Shown: piece by piece, positions 13,265 to 28,883 of the stretch
How positions within the stretch are numbered: position 1 is the first letter of the stretch
How the letters are laid out: every line of letters begins with the position of its first letter
Assembly: GCF_037038585.1 (NCBI RefSeq)
Contig: NC_092520.1
Span: forward strand, 9,564,501-9,628,500
Direction of reading: 5' to 3'
DNA length: 64,000 nt
Source of the DNA: Patagioenas fasciata
Lineage: Eukaryota; Chordata; Aves; Columbiformes; Columbidae
Made by a program: the position numbers and the translations under genes
The notes under the pieces: model-generated
Told to the model about the DNA's origin: nothing
Seen by the model: only the letters and a program-made list of their open reading frames with translations
The model's database searches: none

Positions 13265-16200
13265 ACACTTTTCATACTCCTTTTGATTCCACTTTTGATA
13301 CTCTTTTCACACTGATTTCAGACTTATTTTGGTCTCACTTGTAGTATTTTTCATACTTGTGTTGTATCTACTTCCTCCTATGCTTTTTAATGACCTTCAG
13401 GTTCTTAGATGCCAATTGCTTCTCTTTCTTTCTGTATTGAAAGTTTTTTTTTTTTTTCCCCTATTTATGATTCCAGTGCTATTATCTTCCTAGGTCCTCT
13501 TTTGACCCCAAGTATGTGTATTCCTTCTCTTAATCTGTATTATTTGTTTTTTAAGCTCTGTAGTGCAGCATTGCATACACTATTGTTAAAGAGACAACTG
13601 CTGTCAGCAATTGTATAAGGTGTTTTTTCTTCCCGTAGAAACGTGGGAGGGACATGAGTAGTCTCGCAGGTGGTAGCTGGCATGTCTCTTCACAGATAAA
13701 TCACTGATTGACTAGAGGCAATAACAAACCTAGTTATTGCGCCGATGAATTGGATGGAAAACAGAAGACTGAAGGTGAAACAGAATGAAGTGTGCGTCTC
13801 CCATCGTTTTCCTGACTGTATTTACATGGCTGTAGGATAGGGCCAGAGCTCGGCCTCAGGGATAGAAGATGCACACCAGCCATGGTGCTGCTGCTTCAGG
13901 CTCACTTTGTGTGCGGTTTTTATGGGGAGAGCTGTTTGGACTGGGCCTGAGCAAAGCCAGGGACCCAGCTAACGCTGGAACAGATACTGTTTTGTCTGCC
14001 AGCGGAGACACGGTCATCGCGTCCCACTGTTCTGAGGTGTGCAAGAAGGCTGTACTGACCAAATTGTATTCTAAAATATTCCAGAGTTGCTGGGTATATT
14101 AAAATGTGGTTTTTGTTTGTTTGTGCCATGAACTATTGTGTATTTGGAGGTAGGAGGTTAGTGTTACACTTGAATATAGTGCTGTGTGCCAGCTTGGATC
14201 TCTGATCAGGCCATCGAGAAGCTCACATTGGGACTTGGTACCTGGACTTGTAGTGATGGTGGTGGCTGTGTTGTGCTGGCACATCGGATCGTCTTAGTAC
14301 TGTGTGATGTCCTGTATGTCTGTGCTGTGATATGAATGACATGTAGGTCAGTGTGTTCTTGCCTTTAGATTCCTCTGGAAGCTGGGTTAAATGTGGCTAA
14401 AATTAGCTTAAATGTTACTAAACTGCTTGCGACATCCCCATTCCAGGCTGTGTTTGTTTTGCTCTGTTCAGGTGGCTTTTGGCCTAGGCTAGGCAAATTC
14501 TGTTGTAAATTGAAAATAAACAAAAATAGTCTTTTGTTGAGATACTGAGAATTTTAAAAGAAACAGTTAATGAATTCCATTGGAGTGAAGAATTTTGGCT
14601 CAAAAGTACAAGGAGTAACGTGGAGTCTGCATCGCAGTAATGGTGGAAATGGTGGAAGCTCCAGCCTTGGCTGATTCAGCAAAGATCTTGGTAAAGACAA
14701 TATAAATACTGGGAACCCGCAAAAATCATAAAAGGGACTGCTTATTAAGGAGATGTAAATCTGTTCTCTTAGGTTGGTACAGCTGTATAGTAGAGTGCAA
14801 GAATTTCAGGATAGGGGGAGAATAATTGAAAATGTTACTGAGTTTGACCTTTCATGGCTATGAAAAATAGCCCTCTAGTCATCTATGTGCAAGGGAAACA
14901 AGCGGTGAAAATAAGTCGTCATGGAATGAGAGTAATGCCAGGGCTGAAGGTAATTTAGATGTCATTCAAAGAGTATGTGAGTACTGTTCATTTCTTTTTT
15001 TAGTTGTGTGGATGATATGGAAAATTTAAAAATGCCAAAGTGACCCAGCATACCCCCTGATGATGAACCTCATGCAAGGGACAGAGGGAGTCAAGAGCAG
15101 GTGGCACAGAGTATTTGACTTACGAAATGAAAAAAATCTGGGAGCCAGGTTTTGTAATCTAAGAAATCAGGGAGGGACCAGCTACTTGAGGAATGACAAA
15201 TCTGAATGTTTAAGAGGAGGCACGAGAAACAAATTGCTGATTTGAATAAGTGTCTTTCAAAACTCAAGTGTGACCTGAGGGCATGTGGAGTTTAAGTTAC
15301 TCCAAAAGGCTTAAAAATAATTTTTATAAATCAAAGAAATAATGTTCCTGTCAAATTCATGCAATATTGCAAACAGTTATAACAGGACATATAAAAAACT
15401 AAATATATTTATGAAAGAAATCTGACATCAGTCTGTAGCTCTGCCCTCTGCTTGAGTGAACTGAGGTGTTAACTGCTTTAAATACTAGGGATTGCTTTGC
15501 TTTTAGCTTGCATGTGACTTAATTAAAAAGCCAAGGAAAATTTTATAACTTATGTGCAGCATATGTTTTATATAAACCATCTACACAGCATTATTAATCA
15601 TCTCTAAATTTACATTTTGGAGGTACCTAAATGTGCCAGATCATCACTCTTATAAATGCCATTGAACTGGGCCTTCCTGGAAATTTGGCTAGGTGTCTGA
15701 ATATTTCTGCAGCTCCACCTTCTTTCTTTCTTTTTTTTTTTTTTAAATAAAAGTTTGTTATGATATGCTTGATTTTTATTTGGATGTTGTAAAGGAATGA
15801 GAGAGATGATAGTGCTTTTTTCAGTTTCCATCAGTCCATGCTGTATGTGTTGACTGATTTCACTAAAATTTGGCGGAATGGTAATGTTCTTAAAGACTTA
15901 CATTTTGTACAAACTTAGGAAACGGTGGTTTGATGGAGGAGGGAGAGAAAAAGTGATGTGCACACAGCAGCAGGGTTGGCGTAAGGTCTGTGGTTTTTAG
16001 TCTACCACATAACCTGTCAGACTGTGTACCTTGGTCAGCCAGTTAGCACATTCATCAAGTCAAATGCAAAACATCCTGTAGGATCTGTAGTTCAGAGGCA
16101 CAGGTGAAGACTGAGGCTGGTGGAGGTGAAGTGCAGGTTATTGCAGGTGGATGATGATTACATGTAGGCGTTACATGACACATCATTAAAATAATCAGAC

Positions 16201-19200
16201 CTGGCGGGTGCCTCTGGTTGTGGAAAACTCTGTTTGGAGTCTCGTGTTCCTTTTCCACTGGAACGCAGCGATAGCCAATTTCTTGGTTTTATAAGGCTTA
16301 AAATTTGTATATGAAGACTAAATTAAAAAAAGAAAGGGCTTCAGTAATACTTTTCCACAAATTGATGGTACCCTGAATCTGGTGGACTGATTTTTTTTTT
16401 TTTTATGATTACATTTTCCTGTTGAAGAGTCAAAATGCAGTTATGTGAATTCTGTAGTTAATGCTAGAAAATATTTTGTTTTCTGTTTATTTCTTTATTT
16501 TTACTGAGTAGTCTTAAAATACTTCAGACAAAAAATCCAGGAGGCCTTAGAGCTCAAATCATTAGCAGTGTTTTTGAGTGGCCACTGTATTACTTCATGA
16601 GTGTCTGCATATGGTTTGAGGGGTGATCTCCTCCTTCCAACTACCCTCGCTATTGTACTGTACATAAAGGTGTAAAATGCACATTCCTTCTTTCCGCCCT
16701 CATTTCTATTAACATGAAAACAGTTTTAGCGATGTAGTAGCCTCACAGTTTTTCCGCCTATGCTAAATCTAATTTCATAGCAATGTTTTTTTTAATGAAT
16801 TAAATAGTTTTTCATGTATATGAACATTTTCTGTCTCTCTGTTTCAAGGTGGTAACGACCAACGTGTTTTAGTGAGAGTTAAATCAGATCTTGTTTTAAA
16901 CTGTTTGTGAAATGGGGCAATTACCATTGGAGAGTAAATGTGTGGTCAGTTTACATTGGGTTGATGGACAGGAGAAGGAGAATTCCAGTCTGGGCTAGGT
17001 GCTTAAAACACAATCAGCTGTTTAGGGAATCGGTTTGCTGCTTGTATATTCCAGGACTTTGGAGGACAGGTTTGTGTTCATGTCTCTTGCTGTGCTCTCA
17101 TGTATTAATCCTGCTGTTTGTTCCCTTTGACAGTGAGTAACGAGGGTGTGGGGTTGCCTTCAAAAACCTTCTAAGGCTGCCAGAGCTGCATTAAAGTGTA
17201 GCTGAATTTTGGGTTTCAAGTTTTAAACGGTTGTGTGCAGAAGTGAGGAAAGGAGTTATTTGTCTTAAAAAATAAGTTGGAGGCTTTCTGCTTTCAGTTT
17301 TCCTACAGGTAGTAATGGCAGTGCTGGGTCAGTCTTCAGGTGTGGAAAGAAAATCTTCTTTCTCCCATGCTTGGCTTATTGTTTTCAAGAGGCTTTACCT
17401 GACCACATTCTCAGTATCAAACTAATCATCGTTGGAGCCAGAAATATATTCTCTGGAAGTCAGGCTGGCTGGTGTTTAATTTCCCCCGCTCCAGTGTGTG
17501 TGTAGGACACCGATGTCACACAAGGACAATTGGTGTATATTTCATCAGAGGTGTTACCAGAGAGTGAGGGATTTGTGTTGTACTGACTGTAGTGCAAAAG
17601 TTCAGTTTTCTGAGGACTAAAGTGTTGTGATCTCTCTAGATTTCATCCAGATGCACATATGCTTACTTTCATAGTTCTAATATCCAGTGATACACAGCCT
17701 ACCTAGTTTAGTAATCTCGTCTGAGTTTTAGGTGTGAAGTATGTGCACAGACGAAGCAAATACAGCAATACATATAATTTTCTTAAGATATCTCTGCTTG
17801 TCCTACTAATACTTTAGACTCGTTCCTAAGTGATTTTTTAACTTTTTTAAAATTTCAGCATGCTGTTACATATAAGTTACTCATCTCTCATTTAAATGAC
17901 AAAATTCTACTCTTGTGTCTCGGAGAGCCTTGGAATTTTGTTTTATGGACTTGGAAATCACTGGAAAAATAGCAATAGACATTTAAAACACTGAAACATC
18001 CTTTAATGCCTGTATTATGGTATTTGAATACTTGATTTTTTTTCTGACTACTTATTTCTTAATATTTTAACATATCTGATTTTTCTTAGAATGAAATTTG
18101 TTATTTTCAGCTTTTTTCCTGAAATGTTCTGTTATCTTTTTTCTAGCTCTGCTGTTTGTGTTTTGAATTATGAATTATCTATTACTCTTTTTGGTTCATC
18201 CTTTTTTTCCGCTCATTGATCCCTTTCTTTCCTTTAACTGTGATTTGTTTCTTCTGCAGCATGCTTGTGTTTTCTGCAGACTCTGTTGGACTGAAGGGAG
18301 ATCAAGAGCTAGAACTCGCGGATGCAAATAGAAGGGAATTAGAAAGTTCTGAAAACTTGGACATTCTTAGGCCTTTTGCCCTGTGACAGTGCATGGTTCA
18401 TTTTAAATTCCCTTTTGCTCTTAGTTGCTGAGAGTTTGGGCATGTATAATAGTATTTCTTACAGGAGACTAGGAAAGACAGGATTTATTAATTGACTCTG
18501 TTAGAAGATGAGAATGTGAAAATGTTAGCAAAGCTGGACTCTGTCCTGTTCCCAGAGCGCTGGTGGCTTGAGCTCTGCTGGTTTTGAGAGAGAAGAGCGT
18601 GGGGTTGAGTTGCAGGAAGGGCTGTGAAGGCTGTTGCAGGCAAAGGGCTCAGCTGCCTGTGGGGAGGATGAATGGGAGCACTGGAGTCTCCATTTAATGC
18701 TTACGTAGACAAATAAGACTGTGTCTGCAGAATGTGCTGCTGCTTACAGTTTCATTTCAGTGCATGAAACGTCACAGTGTAAGAAAACTTGTGGTGAGAG
18801 GAAAACATTAGTTTTGCTTTTTGAAATATGTGTTTTCTTTATTACCGTGCAGGTATCTTGGAATTCTTGCAAATTAAATTACAGGGAGTGATTATGCTCT
18901 ACCCTGACTCAAAAGCTTAGTTCTTAATGGGGTTGGATTTTTTTTTCTTGATGAATAAATAAATCTTTAATGTTAGTTAAGTATTTCTAACTTGGGTATT
19001 CTTTACCTACAGAGATCAAAGGTGCTTGAAAAGGCGCCATTATCTGTTACTTTAAATGTTAGTAACAAGCATTATGGTGTATGAGCTAGAGTTTCTATAG
19101 TATATTGGATACATGGTGCACATTGGTTATATTAGGTCTTTTATTCCCTCTTTAGTCTCTTCCTTAGAGAGATGTGCGTACAGGGTGACATTTTGATTTT

Positions 19201-21892
19201 ATAGTTGTCTTTTTTAAAAATGAAAGATATGCATTATATATGCAAATGAGAAGTACAAACCATGTGCCTTCTATCTGGAATGGATGGAATGGAAAATGGC
19301 AGAGTCAGTAATAGCTTTTAGTATCTGTGAAGTCTGTGAAGCTTTATTCCACAGTCTTACTGTTTTTGCATGTTTTGTTTTGTGAAAGGTGGTGCTGTAC
19401 AGGAAAGGGTTGTCTTGGTTAAATACAATTTCTATGGAAGGGTGGAGTTGTTAATGACAGTCTGTATCCCAGAGAGTTGTGTAGCCTTTCTGAATATCCG
19501 GAGGCCAGGTCATTGGGTGCCTTGAAAATAAGAGATGTGAACAGTGACTCGATAGTTTATGGAAAGCCAGGATAGGATGTTAAAGCGAATCTGATGTGTT
19601 CCTAAGCTGCTGTTAGTCAAAACAGGTGCTGGAGTGTTCTTCACCCTGGGGTAGGTAAGGCTACATTGCTGGGGTCTGCCCAGAGAAGTCATGAATAAGT
19701 GAAACCTGGGTCATAATCCCCTGGCATTCACTCGAATCTCCTCTCCCTGCTTCCAGACGTTTTTTGGGCAGTCTCCTCCTCCTCATAAAGGGTAATAGGC
19801 GGGAGAAACACCACGGCTTCAGAAGGAAAGAGAGGGAGAGGCAGCGCTGGAAGGGAATTGTTCTTTTCCATGAAATCATGGTCTCACGGTGGTGTGAGGA
19901 GTGCGCTGCTTCTGTTCCCTGGCTTAGAGGTGAGGGGAGGCAGCTTCATGTCTGGGTTTCATACAGCCGCAAACACTCGTGGCGTTACCTGTCACAGCAG
20001 CGCTCTGCTGGTGGTTCGGACATGCTGTGCTATCTTACTAAAGCTGGAAATCTGCAATAATTTGTAAACACTGAAGAGTTTTATTTTGTAAAATTTCTGT
20101 CACTCTATCTCGAAAAGAGAATAGTGAAACTAAGAAATCATGGAGAATGGTTATGAGAGTAATGGGAGGTATGGAACTGGTTTTGGCTGCTCCTGGGTAT
20201 GTACTTGTTAAATGGATCAGCAAGCTGAATCCGAATTGCAGTCCTTCATTCTTGTAGTGGAAAACACTCCAAACTGACTTCTGCAGCTGTCATCGCTATG
20301 GTCTTGATGCAGATCACCCTTAGGTGCCTAAATAAAGGTGTCCTAGGATTTCTGTGCTTCTTGGATAGCAGGAGAGCTGGCAGTGTAATGTCAGTGAGAT
20401 GTTCGTTTCTGTCTGCCTGACTCTTCAAGGAGTCTCAGATGACTTGCAGACCTGCTACATCTGTTAGCATCTTCATGGAGATCAGTAGTTTGCCAAGGAA
20501 ATATCTTCTGGATGTCCTGACACCTTCTCATTCCATGTTTCTATCTGCTGCCAATGTCTGCCGCTAAACCTTGAGCAGTGCGTTTATTCTAAGAATTTTG
20601 CCTTCATCACAGTGTCCTCTCAGCTCTCTGGGGTAAAGTATGTCCCAGCAGGAACCATGAACTACTGCAGTCTGGCAGCTTTTGTAATCTTTCTGTCTTG
20701 CCAACCTCAACTTTAATAGTAATTTTTTGAAGTGTGTGGAGCTGAAAGGGAGAGCAAGGTGCTACCCAGAGGTATCTCTGTTTTTCCATGTAATCACACC
20801 ATTGCTGGTGGAGGAGAGGAGGAGAACCTGCTCCGTAGTCTACTCTTGCCAGTTCTTATCCGTACACAATATATAGCTTAGCTGATGTCTATAAAGCACA
20901 TTAAAAATGCTGAGCTCTTTTTTTTTTCGGTGAGCATGTGTCAAGCTCCATTGCTCTTACACATACAACTCTTTCAGTTCTTGGGAGCAATGTGTCTTTG
21001 GACTGGTTTGTGTGGTGTTGTTCCTGGGTCTTTTTTGTTTTTCACTTGGCACTAGAAAAGAGAAGGGAAACCAAACATTTTTATTAGTCTAAGACTTGTT
21101 GGAGAAGCTACAGAAATAAATTTTTGACTTTGATTTGACATCAATTTATAATATACCAATTTTTCCCATTGGAAACACTTTGGTCTGAGGAAGTAAGGCT
21201 TCACACTTCAGGTGTAAGATCTGTGTTCTTAAAATGAAAAAATTGTTATTTTGTTCCAAATATTCATGTATAATAGACTAGAAATATCTGAGGAGGTAGC
21301 AACTGGTGATCCAGTGTTTAGACTGCATTAAGTCTTTCCTTCAAAAGAAAGATTATCTGGATTGCATTATTACCTAATCCACTATGGTTTAAGCAGTCTT
21401 GACACTTGATTAAGTAATGTGTAAATCTGTTTTCAGAAGTCTTCCTATGCATGGACTTCTCCTTAATCCTTGGTTCAGGCTTCATTTTGGAAACAAGTTT
21501 TGGCAGAACTTCCCTGTGATTAGTTTTAGCAGAATCCTCAGCCCATCTCTGAATCTAAAACATCTACTTGCTATTCAGTACAAGAGGACAGTGTTTCAGA
21601 GGAACAACTTCTCCTCTATGTTTTTAAATTGAGGAACCAAGACTTTGAGAGGTGTCACCAACACTGATTTGAGAGGGTGTCTTTCGCTGTTCTTATCAGT
21701 ACCAGCAGTAGGAAGCTCACCCTGTTAGGAACTTCTCTAAGCGTTGACTGAAGACTTCTCTGTCAGTCTTGAGACTCCCTGGGAGATCAGTGCAGATAAA
21801 GATGATAATGCTATTAAAAAGACAAAACAATAAAATTTGTCATTTGATGTACCCCAAATATAATTTCACAGTCTTAGGAGCACATGAGTTGG

Positions 21893-22190
21893 AATGCCCC
21901 GAGTCAAAGCACAGCCAGTTGAATGAGGTTGCTTGGGGCCTTTTCCAGTTGAGTTTTGAGGATCTCCAGTGACGGGGAGTGCACAATTGCTTTGGGCAAC
22001 TTGCTTCAAAATTCAGCCACTCTTTTAAGTGAAAATTTTTCTTCCTTAGGTCTAATATGAGTTTATTGTATTTGAGCTTGTCTGTTGCCTCTTGTCTTAC
22101 CCCTGTGCACCTCTGAGAAGAGCCTGGTTTTCTACACCTTCCTACTAGATAGTTGCACAATTTCTGCGGACAAAGACGACTTTGAAGACC
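21893..22190 (-). mobile_element. Old diverged CR1 LINE fragment
   Basis: The minus strand retains the CR1 tail order: AAGAGGCAACAGACAAGCTC, a block matching the R-K-K-N-F-x-L-K region, AAGTTGCCCAAAGCAATTG in place of the usual gcccaggg, and a decayed 3' end near 21893. Divergence is far higher than in the other copies and the 3' terminal repeat is lost, so this is an ancient insertion. Confidence 0.65.
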
Positions 22191-22820
22191 TTCAGTGTTT
22201 GAGTCATTAAGTAACCGTTCTTTATAAAACACGGGACATACATTAAACTCGCCAAAAAACCTATTTAGTTTTTAGATTCAGCCTGTTTTCTGCTATCAGC
22301 TGGTTTTTAGAGGTAGCATACCTCTTCTATAAAATTTGTCAGGACTGTGGTGATCTTCCAGCAGATAGTGAAATTGTTTTGGAGCGCTTGAAGTTGGGTA
22401 ATTGGAGTAGAAAACCCTTAGAAATACATCATCACTTCATAGACACTGTGTAGGGCCTGTATTTGGATTGTTTTAGTGATATTCTGACTTTAATTATGGG
22501 ATAGTCCAGTTGTCTGGAAGACATAACTCAGTGTAAATTTATCACATCCTAAAAGTTCTGATATCTGGCAGACACCATTTCTGACTGCTAGGGCCAATGG
22601 TAACAAGGTAATAAAATTCTGCCTATGCTTCCCATTTAGGATCGCTTGCTGTATTTCCTGGTATAAATATTGTAACAGCTGGAACAAGTTCAAAGGAAAT
22701 CTTTGTGGTATTGTTCATAAAACCAGCAAATTTAAGAGGCTTTGATTTACTACTTAAATGGGCATGTCTCCTTTTCCTTTTTTATTTGTCTTTACAATGT
22801 GCAAAAAAGAGACTAACTGA

Positions 22821-23015
<195 letters not shown>

Positions 23016-24779
23016 TAAATGTAATAGGAAAGCTATTTGTATGCTAATTTTGTTTTTCTAGAATAATATGTCTTTTTTTATATTATGCTTGTTTGTAACA
23101 GGTAGGAGTAAAAAAAGCAACATCTGTGCCATCATCATCTTGATTTCTGGTCTTACTACCTGAATACGAACCTTTTTTTTCCCCTTCTTATTTTTGTTAT
23201 GTTTTAAATAAGTAAACAAGTCAATGTATTCACTTTGTTTCATTTTCTCTGATTTACTGATTCAAAATGCATTGTTGCAAGAAATTCAAATATATTCCGG
23301 AGGGGAACTGAGAAGGCATAGTGTTTTTCACCTAGAAAGGATTGGTGTAATTTGACAGTGGTTTCTATATCCCTGATTCAGGGACTGTGATGACCTTTAG
23401 TTATCCTGAACTTTATCCAGCCATCCAAGTTTGTACTTTCCTTATCTGTGGATAGAAATGAAGGAAATCCCAGCACAGCTTCTGGGGTTCTGGAAGATAC
23501 GTACTTGCTCTGGAAAATTAATATAAATGGCACTTCTGTATTCTGAGCTGTTTTCCAGTGTGTATTTCAAGTAACTGTCAGGATAGTTAAAAATTAAACT
23601 TTCGTGTTTATGAACGTAATGATGTCCTAGATCTAAGTGTGTTTATTGTAAGAAATGTTATACATTGACATGGAAAGCCCATAGTAGCTATGAATTTTTG
23701 AAAGTTATCTGACAGTGTACTCAACAGCCCCTCCAAGAGTTAATCAGACCCATTATGCTTTACCTCTAGATCTGTTCAGAAGCTGCTTCAAAGCTGAGGG
23801 AGAATGCTAAAAGAGAAGCTGGCTGAGGAGCCATGGAACACCTTTAAGTCAATCATTTGCAGAGTTCAAAGTGAATGTATAAATAACAAGCTCTAAAGAA
23901 TATGAATTTTTCTAGCAATCCAAGTTGTGTTAATACTGATGTATCTTTAGCACTCTGAGCTGTACAGTGGTCCTCCCTGTACTTGTCTGTTAATGTTCAA
24001 TACCTCACTCCAGTGCTGTAGTTAAATGTTACTCTCTAAATTAAGCTGGTGTGGTTTTAGGGTTTATTGTTTTCAGCTATTACTCTACCAGAGCTAACAA
24101 GCCGTCTAGCAGATCTGTGGCTGTGCCTGTGCTAGTAAATGAAGCAGGTAAGAGATGAGCATCTTACTCTGAAGGCAGCTGGTTTGGCATCACTTTCATG
24201 TGTGTGGAGCATGGCTGGCTGAAGCTGTTGTGACCTCCAAACCAGCATGGCCAGATGCAAACTGGGTAATGGAAATAGTGCGTTCCACGTCCCCTTGAAG
24301 CTTCCTTTGGGTTCACCCAGGCCATAACCATGCAAAGGACGATTTTAACCATTTAATGTGACAAGGGATATACATAAATACTTACCCTACTGTTCTTACA
24401 GCTGTGCAGCAAAGTAACCAGCCAAGTTCTTGGGATATGTCCATGCTTTTTCTGTTACAGAGAGATGCCCATGAAGAGCTGTCACCTCCAGCAGATTCTC
24501 TGCTGACAGGGTCTCACCAAACTGCCCACCACCTGCAATTGCAGGACTTGAAAATAAAACATGTCAGCCTGTGGATTAGCGCACTAATTGGAGCTGGTGA
24601 ACTGAAATCACTACTAGAGGCAAAGGAAGCAAGTTGTTAGGCAGCCTTATGCATTGTGCCCGTGGAAATATATGAATGTCCAATTATAAGGAGTATTTTG
24701 CAGGTTTTCTGACCAGAATAAAATTTAGAGCCTCAGCAATTAAGCAAATAAGATATGTAAGAACTATTAAATGACATTT

Positions 24780-24993
24780 CACAGAATCATAGAATCACAG
24801 AATGTCAGGGATTGGAAGGGATCTCAAAAGCTCATCCAGTCCAATCCCCCTGCTGGAGCAGGAACACCCAGATGAGGTTACACAGGAAGGTGTCCAGGCG
24901 GGTTTGAATGTCTGCAGAGAAGGAGACTCCACAACCTCCCTGGGCAGCCTGGTCCAGGCTCTGTCACCCTCACTGAGAAGTTTCTTCTCAAAT
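24780..24993 (-). mobile_element. CR1 LINE 3' end
   Basis: Reverse CR1 tail with the terminal repeat well kept (CACAGAATCATAGAATCACAGAATG), then GGGATTGGAAGGGATCTC and CTGGGCAGCCTGGTCCAGG, truncated after GAGAAGTTTCTTCTCA. The variant with GGGATTGGAAGGGA and AATCCCCCTGC is shared with the copies at 43, 50.7 and 53 kb. Confidence 0.9.
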
Positions 24994-25436
24994 GTAAATG
25001 TTATTTCAGAAAACAATAGGTAACATGATTATCACAAAAGTCATACTTTCCAAATTTACTAGTGTCCTGTGAAGCATAAATACATATATCTGATGATGAT
25101 CCAGTTGGTGCGTTGTACATGAATTCTTAAATGACATTGACAAGATTGCTTCCTAGGACTATTTGAGAAAGAGCCTCTGTCTTCCAAAAATTAGTAAAGG
25201 ATTAACAAGTAGTTAATATATATGAATCAAAACAAGGGTTAAATAATCATTACATGATAGGAAGAGGTTGCCAGTGATATTCTTGCTGTGTCCTTTGTTC
25301 TGGATATACCTAAAGAATATGGAAAAAGGGATGAAGGGTAGTGTGAGAGATTGTATGAGATTGTTTAGGTTATGGAAATCTAAAACTGACTCTCATCTAT
25401 TTCTGAAAGGTTTGTTGATTTAAATAATTTATGAAA

Positions 25437-25590
25437 TTTGATGGAGAAAAGTGCAAAGTAATGTACCAGGAGGAAGAAAGCAGCCCTGTCCCTACACAGG
25501 GATGGACTTTAAACTGTTATTGCTGCTAGGAGTCAGGAAGGTGTTTGAGAGTCATGGACAGGTTCTTTGAACAAGTCAGTTTGATATTTA
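25437..25590 (+). mobile_element. Probable old CR1 ORF2 fragment
   Basis: GGAGAAAAGTGCAAAGTAATG and the following 100 bp resemble, at low identity, the CR1 segment around the G-K-C-x-V-L-H-L-G motif, continuing toward the block before V-D-S-R-x-T-M-S. Similarity is weak and no terminal feature is present, so this is tentative. Confidence 0.4.
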
Positions 25591-28500
25591 AATACTGTCA
25601 AGTGACCGAGTAAGCGTTATTTTGAGAGAAAATGAGAACAAGCCAGAAAACTGTATAAATAACGTGACATCTTTACAGGCTGAGTACTGTATGCCCTTCT
25701 AACATCATAATGTTGACAAGTCCTTTGCTTGGAATGTACTTAATATCAACATGGTCTTGCAGCTTGAGCTATATAAGCTTCCCTCTCTCATCTGCTGGTG
25801 GGTGGGTGTTTAGTTTGGTTTTTTTTTGTTTGTTTTTTTTAATGTTTTTTTAAACTTCTACAGTTCCTTGAATTAATTCCTGTGGGGTACAATGTACTTC
25901 AATAACCCCTGAGAGCAAAAGTAATTGTACATCATTTTCCAGCCCGGAACACAATTTGGTATCATATATTTTAATCCACCAAAGAAATATCAGTACCTCC
26001 ACGCTGTTCTGCATAACTGTGGCCTGAGTATTTCTGACCTTGATTTGCAACCATTTAAAAAGATTGCCTGAGACTTTGGAGACCTGGATGTTCCAGGTCT
26101 GATGCTAGATAGTGGTGAGAGGCTGGGCGTGACAGATTTGTATGACAGGATGCATGCTGTGGTTTTTGTATCTTTTTTTGGTTGGAAGGTAGATTATAGC
26201 GGAAGCAGCAGTAACTCAGAAGCAAAATTGCTCAGCGAGCCCCATACAATTGGCTGATCTTACCCTCCTGGAGATAGAACCGGTCTAGAGACAGATTAAA
26301 GGGTTTGTAGCTGGACATGTTAACTCATCTTTACCTGCAGAATTCCCAATTGGAGTTGCCCGTTTCCTTTTTTTGTAGCACCATGGAGGAGATGTGTTGG
26401 TGGGCATGCAGGGTGTCCTGGATAAAGTCACCGCTTCATCCGTTCATGCCTTTACCAAAGTTCCAGCAGATCTTCAGTCACTGTGTGTGCTGAAAATATG
26501 TCCTAGTCATCCAGTAACAATTAAAAGGCCTAAACACAAAATGTAATTGTCAGTGAGAAGTCTGGCTTGTGCAAATATATCTTTTTGATACTCTTGTAGT
26601 ATTTGCTTCCTTTCAGCTAGGGAAGCCCAGCAAAACTGAAACTGCTGCAGACATTTGCAAGGATGTAAAACTTTAGGTGAGAAAGTGCAATCAAATAATT
26701 TCAGGCATTGTTTAATATTCTCACCATTTCACAGGAAGGCAAAATTTCAAGAACATGCATATCCAGTGTCAGCAATGGCTTAGGCTGTGGATAGCTGTTC
26801 TCCTTCTAGCAGAGATTACCAAGCTCACTTGGCTGACTTTTTTTCTCGGAGTGAGTTAAGGGGTATGTGCAGACGGCTCTGTTGGCAGAGCAGCGGAGGG
26901 GACGATCTCTATTACGGATGTGTGACAGGCCAGCTGGGGGTTGTAATCTCTTTTGCTGGTGAGATGCAGAACTCCACATCTGTCTGGGCTCCAGAGCTGA
27001 CAAGCATTACATTAAATAAAAGGTGTGATATTTTTTAGATTTTTTTGATTTTAATAAATGCAAAACTTCATGAAGTCATGGTTCTCTTAGTTTAGCTGCT
27101 AGAATGATTTAAGTTTGTCCGTGTGCAGCTTTACATTCTCTTGCTTAATTAGATTCAGCCCTATGTATCAACCAGCGTTGGGGTTTTGGATACAGTTGTA
27201 CACTTAGATACATAACCTGGAAGAACTCATATTTCTCATTCCAGTTTCTAACCACAGACCATGTGAAAATAACCATACAAGTAATAAGAGAAAACAGAAG
27301 TTTAAATGTTTCGTTTACTGATTGGACACGTAAATTTCCCCTGGGTTTTATTATGTAAAATATGTTACTGTTGTTTCTGGAATCTTATCAAACTGAACAT
27401 GTAAGCATTCGTAGAGGGATTCTAAACCATGCCAAAAGAGTAAATTCCTGTTTCTTTCCCACAGAAAAGACAGTTGTTCTGTTATTTAACAGGTGTGTCT
27501 GGTAAGATGTGTTCATACTTATTAAGATGTTTAGAATGGCTTCTCTGAAACTTCATACACTAATTGCTTTCCAAGAGAGTCCTAATAATGAACTTCAGCT
27601 CCTGCAGCATTTGACGTTGTCATCCGGAGAAATTATCCTGTTGCAGGCGTGGGAATGAGCAGGGTGTGTAATTGCCATTACATCACTTGCTGCTGATACA
27701 CTGGCTCTCTTTTCACTTTTGAACATAAGCTGGCATCGCTCACTGCTAACGTTATTTTTGCAGAAGTATGAAATGAGGCTAATCATGCCTTTTAGAGCCA
27801 GCAAGAAAGAGGGCTAACCGGATGGTATTGGTTAATTATCTTTGTTTTCTCTCCTTTGTTGTCAACATGAAATTTTATCTAAGAAAATTTCCTTTTCTAG
27901 CCTGTATGCATTTGTCATTTTGTTTGTTGTATTTCGTTCTCTGTGTTTTTGGAAGGGTAGACCCCATTGTACCAGTGTTTTCCTGAACTGATAGTGCTTA
28001 TCAGCTGAGCAACATTGCTGTGACTGGAATGTGTTTATTATCATGCTACCAAATTTCATGACTGCCTGACCATTGTTTGCTTTGGTGATCAACCTGGATT
28101 AGTTTGAAGGTGCAGGTGTCCTGCACAGACCAAGTGTGCCTGGTGGCATTGTGTCTAACATGCATTTTGGTTTTCCTTGTTTAACAGTGACCAATTTATA
28201 GAAATATTTTGAGATGTTTTCGTTTGTGTAACCATTTTTTTTCAGCGCTACTTGTTGGAGGAATTTTGATAGTTGAAATTGTGCAGACTTTGAGTGAAAC
28301 CCAAATCTTCTTGCAAAAAATGAGCTTTTCCACCTTGGTAGAACTGGGATGTCACTGGTGCTTCCAGTTGCCATGTAGAGATTGGTACCTTGGCTTACTG
28401 TAAATGAGTGATTTACTGTTTCTAGCATCAGCTGACTATCTCTTTGGAGTGTGATGTACATTATAATAATTTGATTTGATTTCTGGCTCACCTGATTGCA

Positions 28501-28661
28501 TCACTACCTTCCACAAGGAGCAACTGTAAGTTCTTTTGGAAGATTTTTCTGTAATTAATACCTGCAACCCCTCTGAGAACTATCCAACTGCAAAAATATA
28601 ATGATTAATAGTTTTTTTGTAAGTCTTGATTAACGTAAAGGGACAAAATTAATCTCAATAA

Positions 28662-28883
<222 letters not shown>

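Noticed and set aside
24404-24640. 79-codon + frame in intron 2 after an acceptor-like site
   Set aside because: It has no recognisable motif, no donor at its end, and is within the length expected by chance.
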